From CAZPHU01 sp964419255 (lineage in GTDB: Bacteria > Fibrobacterota > Chitinivibrionia > Chitinivibrionales > CAYFVL01), in contig CAYQOU010000044.1 of NCBI GenBank assembly GCA_964419255.1, positions 1 through 33,711 on the forward strand: DNA of 33,711 bases. Direction: 5' to 3'. Positions 18,815-28,300 of the stretch are shown here, in pieces. The notes beneath the pieces are model-generated. The model worked only from the letters and a program-made list of their open reading frames with translations, searched no databases and was not told the DNA's origin. The translations under genes and the position numbers were made by a program. Within the stretch, counting starts at the first letter, position 1, and every line of letters begins with the position of its first letter.

Positions 18815-18845
18815 GGAGGGGAGAATACTCCTCCCCTCCCTTTTC
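18815..18845 (+). terminator. Intrinsic terminator of the FecR-barrel gene
   Basis: GGAGGGGAG (18815-18823) pairs perfectly with CTCCCCTCC (18831-18839) over a seven-base loop, followed by CTTTTC. It lies about 65 bases after the stop at 18749. Confidence 0.85.
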
Positions 18846-18923
18846 AAAACATCCACCGGAATTGTTTTTCTATCCCTTCCAATAACCAAACACAATTAAA
18901 GCATAATATCTCTTTTTTTTCAT

Positions 18924-20360
18924 ATGCAAAATGAATCACCGCTTCTGAAGAAGGCACGCGAGTACAAAGATAAAAGGAATTTTTCGATTCCCCGTAAGGG
19001 AAGAATCCGGTTTGTACTTGTTTTGATGCTTCTGGGTGTTGGTGCGCGCTTCTATTTCGGCGATGCGCAGGAGAAGAGCACCGAATCTGTCGTCGTGCAA
19101 AAGGATACGAAGCAAAACCACGCTGCAGCCCAAAGGAAACCCGAAAAGAATGTCAAGGGGTTCGAAAAACATTTCGTACGCACCCTATCAAACGATGAGA
19201 TATCCCTGATATTGAGGCAAAGCGCCATCGACTTTTCTACACCAGTAGACACGCTCTCATACAAGGGACAAAAACTCGCATATCACTTTACTATCGATAC
19301 CAGCCTGCAGAAAACGGTTCGCAAACTGTTTCGCCGCTATCATCCCCGCCACGGTGCCGCCGTCGCTCTCGATCCTGAAACCGGAAGGGTTCTGGCACTG
19401 GTATCATACAACAATCCCGATGATACACTGGTGGGCAGAGATACATACCTCCGCAGCATTTTCCCTGCAGCATCAATCTTCAAAACCATTACCGCCGCCG
19501 CGGCGGTGGAAAGATGTAACCTGTCCGAAGGCAGTCTGCTGAAGACGGTGGGTAAAAACCATACCCTTTACAACTTTCAACTCGAAAATACACTAAAGAC
19601 GTTTCGCGAAGTCACTTTGCGGGAAGCCTTTGCATATTCCATAAATCCCGTTTTCGGCCGACTGGGAATACATCACGTGACAGCCGACGGTCTGCGTGCA
19701 ACCGCCGCAAAATTCGGCTTCAACCAACCGATCCCCTTCGAACTAGCTGCAGACGCTCCACATATCAGCATAACGGATTCATCTTTTCAGATAGCCGAGA
19801 TCGCATCGGGGTTCAATCAACAGACCCGCATCTCACCACTCTACGGAGCACTGATAGCAGCCTCTATCAGCAATGCGGGTAACATGCCCGTTCCGATCCT
19901 GGTGGACAGTGTCATTCAGGTTTCGACCGGAAAACGACTGTATAAAGCCGAATACAAGCCCTGGCGACAGGCGATGCAGCCAAATACCGCCGACAGACTT
20001 TCCCTGATTATGCAGGATGTTACCCGGTACGGAACTGCCCGCAAATCTTTTGGTTATGTGAAAAATTCGTATCATTTCAATCGGATTGCCTATGGGGGCA
20101 AGACCGGAAACGTTGACAAGGATTCCCTGGGACGAATAGACTGGTTTGTCGGTTTCGCCCGCCACCAGGCCGACTCCTCACAGCATATTGCCACCGGAGT
20201 CGTTACCGTTCACGGCCCTTACTGGACCGTTCATTCCAGTTTTCTTGGCGCCGAGATCATTCGAAACCATATACGAAGTGTGCAGATCGCGCAGAAAAAA
20301 AGAAAAGAAGCGCTTCAGGCGGCAGAGCTCAACGACACCACCTCAACAGAAGGCTCCTGA
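18924..20360 (+). CDS. Membrane-anchored penicillin-binding transpeptidase
   Basis: The 478-residue protein has one membrane helix at about 28-44, a short Lys/Gln-rich stretch, then a transpeptidase domain. All three catalytic motifs are present: Ser184-Ile-Phe-Lys187 (the nucleophile box, preceded by PAA in place of the usual GS), Ser239-Ile-Asn241, and Lys393-Thr-Gly395. There is no glycosyltransferase domain, and the N-terminal dimerisation domain typical of PBP2/PBP3 is reduced to about 70 residues, so this is a short monofunctional class-B-like enzyme cross-linking peptidoglycan in the periplasm. It begins behind a T-rich stretch without a strong Shine-Dalgarno and ends two bases before era. 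Confidence 0.87.
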   Translation: MQNESPLLKKAREYKDKRNFSIPRKGRIRFVLVLMLLGVGARFYFGDAQEKSTESVVVQKDTKQNHAAAQRKPEKNVKGFEKHFVRTLSNDEISLILRQSAIDFSTPVDTLSYKGQKLAYHFTIDTSLQKTVRKLFRRYHPRHGAAVALDPETGRVLALVSYNNPDDTLVGRDTYLRSIFPAASIFKTITAAAAVERCNLSEGSLLKTVGKNHTLYNFQLENTLKTFREVTLREAFAYSINPVFGRLGIHHVTADGLRATAAKFGFNQPIPFELAADAPHISITDSSFQIAEIASGFNQQTRISPLYGALIAASISNAGNMPVPILVDSVIQVSTGKRLYKAEYKPWRQAMQPNTADRLSLIMQDVTRYGTARKSFGYVKNSYHFNRIAYGGKTGNVDKDSLGRIDWFVGFARHQADSSQHIATGVVTVHGPYWTVHSSFLGAEIIRNHIRSVQIAQKKRKEALQAAELNDTTSTEGS

Positions 20361-20362
20361 AC

Positions 20363-21271
20363 ATGGATTCAGAATCAGAAAACGATTTCAAATCCGCATT
20401 TGTTGCACTTATCGGACGACCGAATACCGGAAAATCCACCCTGCTCAACACCGTGCTAGGAGAAACTCTTTCGATTGTCAGCTCCCTGCCTCAGACGACA
20501 AGACGAACTTTTCGCGGCATTTATTCCGACGAGAACATGCAGCTGATTTTCATAGATACGCCAGGGATCCATGAGGGGAAACACTTTTTCAATAAGGCGA
20601 TGTCCCATCAGAGCCTGGCACAGATTTCCAAAGATGAAGTCGATCTTGTCTGCTACATGGTTGATCTATCAAGAGATTTTGGCCCGGAGGAAGATGCCAT
20701 CTCGCAGACCGTGCAGAAATCTGCGGTTCCAACGATTCTGATATTCAATAAAACCGATCTCTGTTCCGATTCCGAAAACCGACGACGCCAGTTTTTCGAA
20801 CGTTATCCACTACTCGATCCAAAAGCTGTTTTGAGCCTTTCGGCCATCCAACAGGGAACCAGAGAACGCTTTTTATCCACTATATCTTCGATAGTCCCTT
20901 CGGGTCCCCGGTTTTTTCCCGGGGATGAGCTCACGGATGCAGATTTGCGTTTCTTCGCCGGGGAATACATTCGTGCGGCTATCATCGATTCTACCCGCGA
21001 AGAAGTCCCACATGCCTGTTTTGTCGAGATTCTCGACTATAAAGAACGTAATGGTAGACACTATGTTCAGGCCGCCATACATGTGGAAACTACCGGTCAG
21101 AAAGGAATTATCATCGGCAGAAGAGGCGCCTTAATCAAAAAAATCAAACAAAAAGCCCAAAGACAGCATCAAAAACTCACCAGTGAGCCTGTATCGATCC
21201 AATGCCATGTAAAGGTTACACCAAAATGGCGGGATAACAAACGTTTTTTGTCGGACATGGGCCTCGAGTAA
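20363..21271 (+). CDS. era: GTPase Era
   Basis: Era is an essential GTPase that helps mature 16S rRNA and assemble the 30S subunit. The 302-residue protein has the G1 loop GRPNTGKST (18-26), G2 region with TTRRT (45-49), G3 DTPG (65-68) and G4 NKTD (129-132). The C-terminal KH RNA-binding domain includes GQKGIIIGRRGALIKKIKQ at about 245-263, the GxxG-type loop. Length and order are standard. It follows the transpeptidase gene by two bases and is probably cotranscribed with it. Confidence 0.96.
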   Translation: MDSESENDFKSAFVALIGRPNTGKSTLLNTVLGETLSIVSSLPQTTRRTFRGIYSDENMQLIFIDTPGIHEGKHFFNKAMSHQSLAQISKDEVDLVCYMVDLSRDFGPEEDAISQTVQKSAVPTILIFNKTDLCSDSENRRRQFFERYPLLDPKAVLSLSAIQQGTRERFLSTISSIVPSGPRFFPGDELTDADLRFFAGEYIRAAIIDSTREEVPHACFVEILDYKERNGRHYVQAAIHVETTGQKGIIIGRRGALIKKIKQKAQRQHQKLTSEPVSIQCHVKVTPKWRDNKRFLSDMGLE

Positions 21272-21298
21272 ATTATTTTGTAGTTTATACTTACTTTT

Positions 21299-21328
21299 TA
21301 GTAATTTAAATATTACCAACTTTTTTGC
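21299..21328 (+). terminator. Weak hairpin with T run after era
   Basis: GTAAT at 21301-21305 and ATTAC at 21312-21316 form a short AT stem, followed after CAAC by six T (21321-21326). Thermodynamically weak; it may act as a terminator, a promoter-region palindrome or nothing. Confidence 0.3.
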
Positions 21329-21349
21329 CCTGAATACAAGGAGGCATTC

Positions 21350-21949
21350 ATGCGTAAATCCACATTGCTGATGTGCAGCATTTGTATCTTTACCATTGCG
21401 TTTGGTGCATTAGCACAATACGGACAATATTCCAGCCGCTCCCTGCTCAAGAAAAAGATCTACTATGTCAGCGGCGGTAAAATCGGCACCGCCGAGTTCT
21501 GGGCCCTTCACCTGGGCAGCCATGATGTTAAGCTGGCCAAGGAGTTTCCCGGCGAAGGCACGATAGATGTGGATGCCAGCATCAATTTCTCTCTTCTTTC
21601 CAGCGGATACATTGAGGGCAAAGGCTACAGCGAACGCGGCAAAATAACGGCATCCGCCCAGCTTGCTCAAATCGTCGGTGAAGATGCCAAGGATATCGAG
21701 ATGGACTCAATAGATTTTGTAACGGCCAACGGTCGCAAGGTAAAAACTTTAAACGGAGAAGCCGGAACGCTCGTTCTCCATGCGGAAAACGACAACCGCA
21801 AGGTTATCCGGCAGATGCTCCTACGTGAATTCTATTACGACAAAGCCTTCTCGGAACTCAAATTCGATAAAGATTTTCCCATCCAGGCATTCTCGTTTAC
21901 GAAAGCCGGTGCCCAGAAAGCTCTGAAGGCCTTATCTGAATCGAACTAA
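21350..21949 (+). CDS. Exported protein of unknown function
   Basis: The 199-residue protein has an N-terminal signal peptide (MRKSTLLMCSICIFTIAFGALAQ, described here as residues 1-23, basic start, hydrophobic core, Ala-x-Ala-like end). The mature part is rich in beta-prone segments, with KIYYVSGGKIGTAEFWALHLG and DIEMDSIDFVTANGRKVKTLNG, followed by Lys-rich helical stretches. A strong Shine-Dalgarno (AAGGAGG) precedes the ATG. I recognise no family. It has its own terminator and probably its own promoter in the AT-rich gap after era, so it looks like a separately expressed periplasmic or surface protein. Confidence 0.75.
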   Translation: MRKSTLLMCSICIFTIAFGALAQYGQYSSRSLLKKKIYYVSGGKIGTAEFWALHLGSHDVKLAKEFPGEGTIDVDASINFSLLSSGYIEGKGYSERGKITASAQLAQIVGEDAKDIEMDSIDFVTANGRKVKTLNGEAGTLVLHAENDNRKVIRQMLLREFYYDKAFSELKFDKDFPIQAFSFTKAGAQKALKALSESN

Positions 21950-21975
21950 ACGAAGATAATCATTCGAAATTGTAC

Positions 21976-22011
21976 AAAACCAGTGCCGAGGATTCGACAC
22001 TGGTTTTTTTT
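21976..22011 (+). terminator. Intrinsic terminator of the exported-protein gene
   Basis: AACCAGTG (21978-21985) pairs with CACTGGTT (21998-22005), extended inside by CGA/TCG, then a run of eight T up to 22011. It is the clearest terminator in the window. Confidence 0.92.
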
Positions 22012-22044
22012 GTGTCTTGCGCTCGTACGGGAATATCGCTGGAA

Positions 22045-22116
22045 ATCAATCATCGGGTTGCGATACTTGGTGGAAAACACAATGTGGTAAAGCATGTTTG
22101 AATAGGTAGACGACAT
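22045..22116 (-). pseudogene. N-terminal remnant of an IS200/IS605-type (Y1) transposase
   Basis: Reading leftward from the ATG at 22116, the first 24 codons give MSSTYSNMLYHIVFSTKYRN and then PMI, which matches the N-terminus of Y1 transposases ('..LLYHIVFSTK.R.P'). The homology then stops, and the frame runs into the upstream gene's terminator, so the catalytic HUH motif and tyrosine are gone. Just upstream on the same strand GGAG/CTCC (22124-22136) forms a hairpin over the transposase ribosome site, as is known for IS200 mRNA. About 115 bases of probable element-end sequence continue to roughly 22230. The gene cannot be functional. Confidence 0.8.
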
Positions 22117-22230
22117 AAAAGACCTCCTTTTCGGAGATAATGTCTATAGCCATTGCTGCTTCCGTTTAGCCCCGCAGAGCATCGTCTCGTGGAATATACC
22201 TTGTATGACAACCGCGGCCTGTGATGACAA
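22117..22230 (-). mobile_element. Probable left-end leader of the decayed IS200-like element
   Basis: This is the non-coding leader of the transposase remnant. It holds the GGAG/CTCC hairpin (22124-22136) that would hide the ribosome site. I see no other gene in it. The outer boundary is not defined by any visible target-site feature; 22230 is where the next gene's terminator T-tract begins. Confidence 0.45.
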
Positions 22231-22256
22231 TCAAAAAAAAAGCGGATACATCCGCT
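22231..22256 (-). terminator. Intrinsic terminator of the minus-strand FecR gene
   Basis: Read on the minus strand, GCGG and CCGC (within 22242-22255) form a hairpin followed by nine T (22233-22241). It lies about 70 bases beyond the stop of the FecR gene at 22326. A second copy of GCGGATGCATC just before it (22259-22269) offers an alternative pairing. Confidence 0.8.
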
Positions 22257-22325
22257 GAGATGCATCCGCCTCTATAATTTGATTATGCTGAGTTATGTAT
22301 TGCTGAATTATTCGGTTACTGTATA

Positions 22326-23060
22326 CTAATCTTGCTCACTCTCCAGCTGCCTGTCCAGTTCCCTGTTCCTCTTCACGAAACGGTTCTGCGCACTCTTTGC
22401 GTCAAACGCAGCCTGAGCATACTTGCCGTCTCTGCGAATCGATATCCTCTGCCCGGCAATGATCATGCGCCACTCCTCCAGTGACACCTCATACGGTCCG
22501 GGGATCTCTTCCGGGCCGGGCACCTCTACCCGCTCTTCTCCGTGCGACTGCTGCCCTCTGCTGTCACTCCCTCTACCCCTTGTCGGCCCCACGGCAACCT
22601 TCCCACTGTATACCGACACATCCGTGGATGAATCCCGGGCCGTTTCCATGTGAAATACCGTTCCCCGAATCGCAGCTGTCGCCGTGGGCGAAGAAAGCTC
22701 AAACTCCTTACCTGAATTTACCAGCTTACGCATATTTACCCACACATTACCCAGCGAAGATGTCGTCTTTGTTTCATCCTCGGTTGAATGCTCGATAACA
22801 ACCTTGGTTTTCTCGTCCATACGCATCATCGCACCATTTTTTAGACGAATCTCGACGAAACTCTCCTCACGGGTGTAGATCTGGTCACCGATACGCACCG
22901 GCATATTCGGCCTGATGTTTCGCCACTGCTCCGCACCCGATCGCATGATACTTGCCGATCCCTCCAGCAGCTGCACCCGGCCCGCATGCTCCGCAGCCTG
23001 CACCGAAATCATCAGACATCCGGTTAACATCAACAACGTGATACAATGACGCATAGCCAT
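22326..23060 (-). CDS. Exported FecR-domain protein
   Basis: This 244-residue protein has a signal peptide (about 1-22, ending VQAAE). A FecR domain follows at about 25-155: GRVQLLEGSASIMRSGAEQW, NMPVRIGDQIYTREESFVEIRL, MRMDEKTKVVIEH, ELSSPTATAAIRGTVFHM and VSVYSGKVAVGP. The C-terminus is charged and possibly coiled (KSAQNRFVKRNRELDRQ). The ATG at 23060 has a very good GGGGAGGATAA site. FecR domains of this exported type bind cell-wall or envelope ligands in proteins unrelated to iron signalling; no sigma factor is adjacent. It is the second FecR-domain protein in the window and lies immediately downstream of pilT. Confidence 0.85.
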   Translation of the reverse strand: MAMRHCITLLMLTGCLMISVQAAEHAGRVQLLEGSASIMRSGAEQWRNIRPNMPVRIGDQIYTREESFVEIRLKNGAMMRMDEKTKVVIEHSTEDETKTTSSLGNVWVNMRKLVNSGKEFELSSPTATAAIRGTVFHMETARDSSTDVSVYSGKVAVGPTRGRGSDSRGQQSHGEERVEVPGPEEIPGPYEVSLEEWRMIIAGQRISIRRDGKYAQAAFDAKSAQNRFVKRNRELDRQLESEQD

Positions 23061-23090
23061 TTATCCTCCCCTGGTTAAAGATGATGATGG

Positions 23091-24194
23091 TCACTCATCT
23101 ATCATACCCTGCCATCTATCTGAAGCTCCTGAAATTCCCTTTACACGCAATTCAAAATTTTCCGGATTGTTTGCATTCTGCTTCGCAACTTCAAAGGCAA
23201 TCATGCCGCTCTGGTAAAGATCATACAGCGACTGATCAAACGTCTGGGATCCGTATTGACTCTTCCCGTCGCTTATTGCTTCTAATATAAGATGTGCCTT
23301 ATCAGGTTCTCTGATATATTCACTAACCGATGCCGTGTTGATCATGATCTCAGCCGCAGGCACCCTCCCCTGCCCATCCGTGCGCGGCACAAGCCGAAGA
23401 GAAACGACCGCGACAAGCACGCTTGAGAGAATCAGCCGAACCTGTTCATGCTGATGAGGAGGAAAAAACGTTATGATACGCGAAATCGTCTCCACCGCAT
23501 TGATGGTGTGAAGTGTGCTCATAACCAGATGACCGGTGTCGGAAGCGCTCAAAGCGGTTTCCATCGTATCTTTGTCGCGAATTTCACCTATCAAAATAAC
23601 ATCCGGATCCTGACGAAAACAGCCCCTCAGCGCAGTGGCAAAATCACCGGCATCCGTACCGATTTCCCGCTGAGCGATAACACTCTTTTTGTCCCTATGA
23701 AGATACTCTATCGGATCCTCTATGGTCACGATATTTACCGACTGACTTCTGTTGATGTGGTCAATCATAGAAGACAGAAGGGTGGTTTTTCCACTACCGG
23801 TGGTTCCCGTCACCAGAATCAACCCGCGCCTTCTCAGACACAGATCCAGGATAACCGACGGCATGTTCAAATCATCAAACTTCGGAACGTTTGTTTTAAT
23901 CGAGCGTATTGCAAAGGATGGCGTTCCACGCTGATGAAACACATTGAACCGAAACCGCCCGACTCCGCGAACCCCAAGAGCAAAATCCATTTCATGATTA
24001 TTCTCAAAAAACTTCTTCTGGTCCTCCGATAACAGCTCCTGAACAAACTGATTGAGGTGATCGGGCGTTAAAGGCTCCATCCTGGCTCTGAACAGCGCTC
24101 CGTTAATCCTGAATACAGGAGGAGCACCGGCCCGAATATGAAGATCGGATGCGTTTTTCTCTGTCATGGCACCGAGCAGTGCATAGATATTCAT
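23091..24194 (-). CDS. pilT: PilT-family type IV pilus retraction ATPase
   Basis: This 367-residue cytoplasmic hexameric ATPase powers retraction of type IV pili. Residues 1-100 are the PAS-like N-terminal domain (SDLHIRAGAPPVFRINGAL). The core has Walker A GTTGSGKTT (130-138), the Asp box TIEDPIEYLH, Walker B DPDVILIGEIRD (197-208) and the His box STLHTINAVETI (226-237). The retraction motif, AIRNLIRE in classical PilT, reads SVSEYIRE here, and GMQTFDQSL reads GSQTFDQSL. It may therefore be a PilT/PilU variant. The ATG overlaps the stop of the upstream aminopeptidase (ATGA), with no separate Shine-Dalgarno, so it is likely translationally coupled. No pilin or assembly genes are in the window. 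Confidence 0.92.
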   Translation of the reverse strand: MNIYALLGAMTEKNASDLHIRAGAPPVFRINGALFRARMEPLTPDHLNQFVQELLSEDQKKFFENNHEMDFALGVRGVGRFRFNVFHQRGTPSFAIRSIKTNVPKFDDLNMPSVILDLCLRRRGLILVTGTTGSGKTTLLSSMIDHINRSQSVNIVTIEDPIEYLHRDKKSVIAQREIGTDAGDFATALRGCFRQDPDVILIGEIRDKDTMETALSASDTGHLVMSTLHTINAVETISRIITFFPPHQHEQVRLILSSVLVAVVSLRLVPRTDGQGRVPAAEIMINTASVSEYIREPDKAHLILEAISDGKSQYGSQTFDQSLYDLYQSGMIAFEVAKQNANNPENFELRVKGISGASDRWQGMIDE

Positions 24195-25273
24195 GATAAA
24201 GCAAGCTCTGTTAAACCATGTGAATACCTGTGGATGGTCCTGCTTCCATCCTCCGTTACTTCCACCATATCTTCGATTCGCACCCCACCTGTTGACGGGA
24301 TATATATTCCCGGCTCGATTGTGATAACCATTCCCGGCTCCAACACGGTGTCATCTGATTTACTCACACGGGGATTTTCGTGTATTCGCCGCCCTACACC
24401 ATGCCCGGTTGCATGCCCGAAAGCATCACCATAGCCCTGCTGCTGTATGTATGAGCGGACAACTGCATCGATTTCTGATGCCTTCACACCGGGAGATACC
24501 TGCATGCGTCCAAGCTGTTGCGCATGCTTTACAATGGTATATATCTCCTTTTGTTTCTCAGAAGCCTTTCCTGCAACAAAGGTTCGCGTCATATCGGAAC
24601 AGAATCCGTCTACGGTACAGCCAAAATCGATGAGAACAAAATCCCCCTGGCGGAGTTTACGTCTGGAGGGAGTGCCGTGAGGAAGCGCGGCTCTTTTGCC
24701 AAAAAGCATAATTGTATCAAATGACGGTTTCTCCGAACCATACTCCTTACAAAGACTTTCAAGCATCCGGGCAGCGTCCTGCTCGGTAATACCATATCGC
24801 AGCCGCTTCACGAGTGCCCCAAGAGCCTTCTCACCCGCCTTTGCAGCCTTTTGCATGGCCCGGATTTCCGTTGCATCCTTCCGCAGAGACAGGGATGGTA
24901 CTTTACCGCCAAGCTTTACAAATCGACAGGATTCGCACACCTTTTCAAGTTCATCGAAATCGTCAACTGTTATGCTCTCCGACTGTATGCCGACTCGTGA
25001 GCGTTTGCGTACGAATGGCTGCAAAAAAGTAAATGTGCTTCCGGAGACAAGCTCGAATTGCCAATGCGGATTTCGGCCGACAAACTTCTCAGCAGCTTCC
25101 TGATACCGAAAATCGGTAAATAAAACGGCATTGCGGTTGTTTATCAGCAAATACGCATGTGACGATCGGAACCCGCAGATATAGTGGATATCCACCGGAT
25201 CGGAGACCAGAATATATGAGCATCGTTCTTTCTTCAGCAGCTGCCGAACCAGTGCCAGTCTGTCAATGTGCAT
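24191..25273 (-). CDS. M24-family Xaa-Pro aminopeptidase
   Basis: This 360-residue protein has an N-terminal creatinase-like domain (1-130) and a C-terminal pita-bread metallopeptidase domain. All five metal ligands are present: Asp216 (DFG), Asp227 (DMTR), His291 (GHGVG), Glu320 (IEPGIY) and Glu334 (RIEDM), plus the substrate His199. It removes N-terminal residues before proline, in the cytoplasm; no signal peptide is present. PepP versus PepQ (prolidase) cannot be settled by eye. It is cotranscribed with pilT through a four-base overlap, but a functional link is not obvious. Confidence 0.92.
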   Translation of the reverse strand: MHIDRLALVRQLLKKERCSYILVSDPVDIHYICGFRSSHAYLLINNRNAVLFTDFRYQEAAEKFVGRNPHWQFELVSGSTFTFLQPFVRKRSRVGIQSESITVDDFDELEKVCESCRFVKLGGKVPSLSLRKDATEIRAMQKAAKAGEKALGALVKRLRYGITEQDAARMLESLCKEYGSEKPSFDTIMLFGKRAALPHGTPSRRKLRQGDFVLIDFGCTVDGFCSDMTRTFVAGKASEKQKEIYTIVKHAQQLGRMQVSPGVKASEIDAVVRSYIQQQGYGDAFGHATGHGVGRRIHENPRVSKSDDTVLEPGMVITIEPGIYIPSTGGVRIEDMVEVTEDGSRTIHRYSHGLTELALS

Positions 25274-25322
25274 TCTCTATCATCCGTTTTTTCGGGCTAC
25301 CTGCTTGTGTCAATCGCTACAA

Positions 25323-28300
25323 TCAGATTTTACGCTTTTTTTGTATCTTCTCTTTAACTTTTTTCTTTATCTTCACCCCTTTAAGAGGCTTTTCTTCATC
25401 GCTTTTATTTGCACCACTCTGTTTTGTTCGACTCGATCGTGATCGACTCTTTTTCTGTGATGAACTTCGGGTTTGCCTTTTTTGGGTTTTTGCAGATGTC
25501 TGCGCGGATTTGACCGCAGATTCCGCCTTTTCCCTCAGCTCTTCTTCTTTTATCGCCTTGCGAATCTGACCTATGCGCTCTTCTATCCTCTCGTTATCGG
25601 GGTCTTTTTCCAGAAGCCTCTCATATATATGAACGGCCAGATGCGGCTGCCCCTGCTGAAAGTAAATATCGGCAAGCGTCGGGGTTAAAACATGATCCGG
25701 GATCGCAAGCTCCTGGATGTCATCCGCCGAATCTCCGCTTTCTTCGTTCTTTGCGGAAACCGCACCGGAGGGTACAGCCTCCGGATCAAAATCAGGCTGC
25801 TCTATCCCTTCATGCGGCTTTGGCTCTGTATCTTCAACCCATTCCTTTTCATCAACATCCTGCATATCCAAATCTTCCAAATCAATATCTTTCGAATCGA
25901 ACTCTACACTGTCCGCACTATCATTGCTGCTGTTTGCCGACGAATCATCCTTTATCTCGGCAAGAAGCTCCTGGTCTTCTTCCGAAAGATCAAGTGCATC
26001 ACCACCACCCACAGAATAAAACTCCGATACCGGCTCGGATTCCATATCCTCGGCTTCCGGCGGAAGCGTATCGAGATTTATTTCCGAATCGTCAACCAGA
26101 GTTGCCAGAATATCAGTGCCGTCATCAGACTCATTCTCCTGTTCATCCTGTACATCCTCTTCGACTCGATCATACCCGCCGGAAAAATCTTCCAGATTCA
26201 GCTCTTCTTCTACAAGTTGTTGATTATCAGCAGTTTTTTCCAACTCTGTTGTTTCAGACAAATCGTTTGCATTGCCCGATTGGCCTTTTGCGCCATTCAC
26301 ATCGGACGGCTCGATAAAATCGTTTATTGAAAATTCTTCTTCATGTGCCGTTTTGTCACTTTCAGGCTCGTTCTGAATGTCTAAAAGCTCTTCACCTACA
26401 TCCAGTGCCTCTTCAGGATACTCATCTGTACTTGTATCAAGAGCCGGATGCATCGGCTCCATTTCTTCCGTCGCTTTTTCCGTCGCATTTTTTTCCTTTG
26501 TTTCCTGAGTACGCTGCTCACCATCCCCGGTCCGGCTCAGCTGCTCCATCTCCTCGACTATGTCCTCTTCCGGACCAAAAATGGATTCGAGACGATCAGA
26601 CAGATCATCCCCCGAAAAAGGCTGATTTTCGTCTGATTCGTAATCCTCAGCAATCGTATCATCGAGAGTATCAGGAATCTCTGCAATTTTTTCATCATGC
26701 ACATCATCGGTACTCGAGGCTTCATCCGGAACCACATCATCAATAGAAGGAAACTGCCTGATTTCCTCCTCTTGGGGATTGTCGCCTAAGCCCTCCGCAT
26801 CTTTTTCATCAGTTTTGCTCCGCAGCCCGCCTGCTATCACTGTCTTGCCACTAATTATCTGCTCCTCAATGTCCTCGGCCTCCGGTAGAACATTTTCCGG
26901 TTCTTGATTACGTGTAACAGATTCTTCATCCGTATCCCCGAAAATCCCGTCAATCCTGCCTTCACTACCTTCTCCCGCAAGCTGATCCTTTTTCTCCCCC
27001 CCGGAAGGCTCGACCGGATAATGATCCTCCTCCATATCCTGCCCGGTTTTTTCTGATCCGGAAAAGGATACAAACGGATCCTGCTCACGTTGCACCTCAG
27101 GCATATCGGAACCCCCAAGCTCGATAGTTTCCGCCGAACTCAACGAGCTGTCATCATCACGCTCCGAAATTGTATCTATTTCCAGTTCCAGATCCCGATC
27201 TCCATCATCACCTCCAGATGCTCCATCAGGCATAGAGGCTTGCGTCATACTTCCGCCAGTCACATCACTTTCCATCTCATCTGAAGTATCATACTCGGAC
27301 AGATCGTAACCATCCGCTATGCGAGTCTCCGAAAAATCATCATTGGACGTAGTATCTTCTACCGTATGCGCCGGCGACTCCCTGTCGGCATCCTCATCCC
27401 CAGAGTCGAATAATTCATCTATTCGCGTACTTATATCATCACCCGATAACGATGCCTGGTTTTCTTCACTGCCGCTCAGATCCGACAGCTCAGAAGATTG
27501 TTCGACATCCTGTTCTTCTGATTCAGACCGCCTGGCATCATCCAAATCAAACATCGAATCGATTTTCTCAGCGACACTATCACCCGAAATCGCATCCTGC
27601 TCTTCAATCTCATCATCCGCAAGGTCGACATCTTCATGAGTATCATCTTCATGCGCCCCGTATATGTCCTCAGACGTTTCCACATCTTCCGATTCGTCCA
27701 TCAAAGATTCTTCAGACAGTGTGCCCGAAGCAGAATCGGTGATATTTTGTTCATCCCTGTCACTGCCGTCGGAAAACATCTCATCTAAACGTCCGGCAAT
27801 ATCATTACCGGAGATTGTATCGTCCACAGTGTCGGAGGATTCAAGAAGTGAATCCAGCATCTGAGAATCGTCATCTTCTTCGGCAGGATCTATGTCAGGA
27901 GTTACCGAGTCATAAACGCTGTGCTCCTGTTGCTCAGGATTGTAAGCAGTGTCAGCCGTCTGTTGAGTAGCTGATATTTGCGATTCTTCACTCCCCGAGG
28001 TCTGTTCCTGATTAAACATCTGATCCATCCGGTTGTCGATATCATCACCGGTCACAAGACCATGGTCATCACTGTCTGCCCGGGAAGCGGATGAGAGATT
28101 CTGATCCGCAGCCCCCAGTAAATCATCGGATGTTTCCGCACCCGGATCGATAGCGGTTTGCCCGGTATCCTCAGATACAGCCTCAGAGTATTGATCGTTT
28201 GATGCACCACTGTACCCCGCTTCTTCACCCAGAATCTCCATCAGGTCGGTTTTTCCGGCCCCTTTGAAGATTTTGCTCAGATGAATAAGAGACGGATTAT

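Noticed and set aside
22050..22265. 71-codon minus-strand frame across the IS200-like remnant
   Set aside because: It runs through the IS leader, the hairpin and the FecR terminator in another frame; the transposase frame explains the sequence better.
16251..23060. FecI/FecR iron-signalling system
   Set aside because: Two FecR domains occur but no sigma factor or TonB receptor with an N-terminal signalling domain is adjacent; both proteins are exported.
27400..28060. Tandem DNA repeats or CRISPR-like array in the TPR gene
   Set aside because: The recurrences are protein-level motifs with uneven spacing and diverged codons, not DNA repeats.
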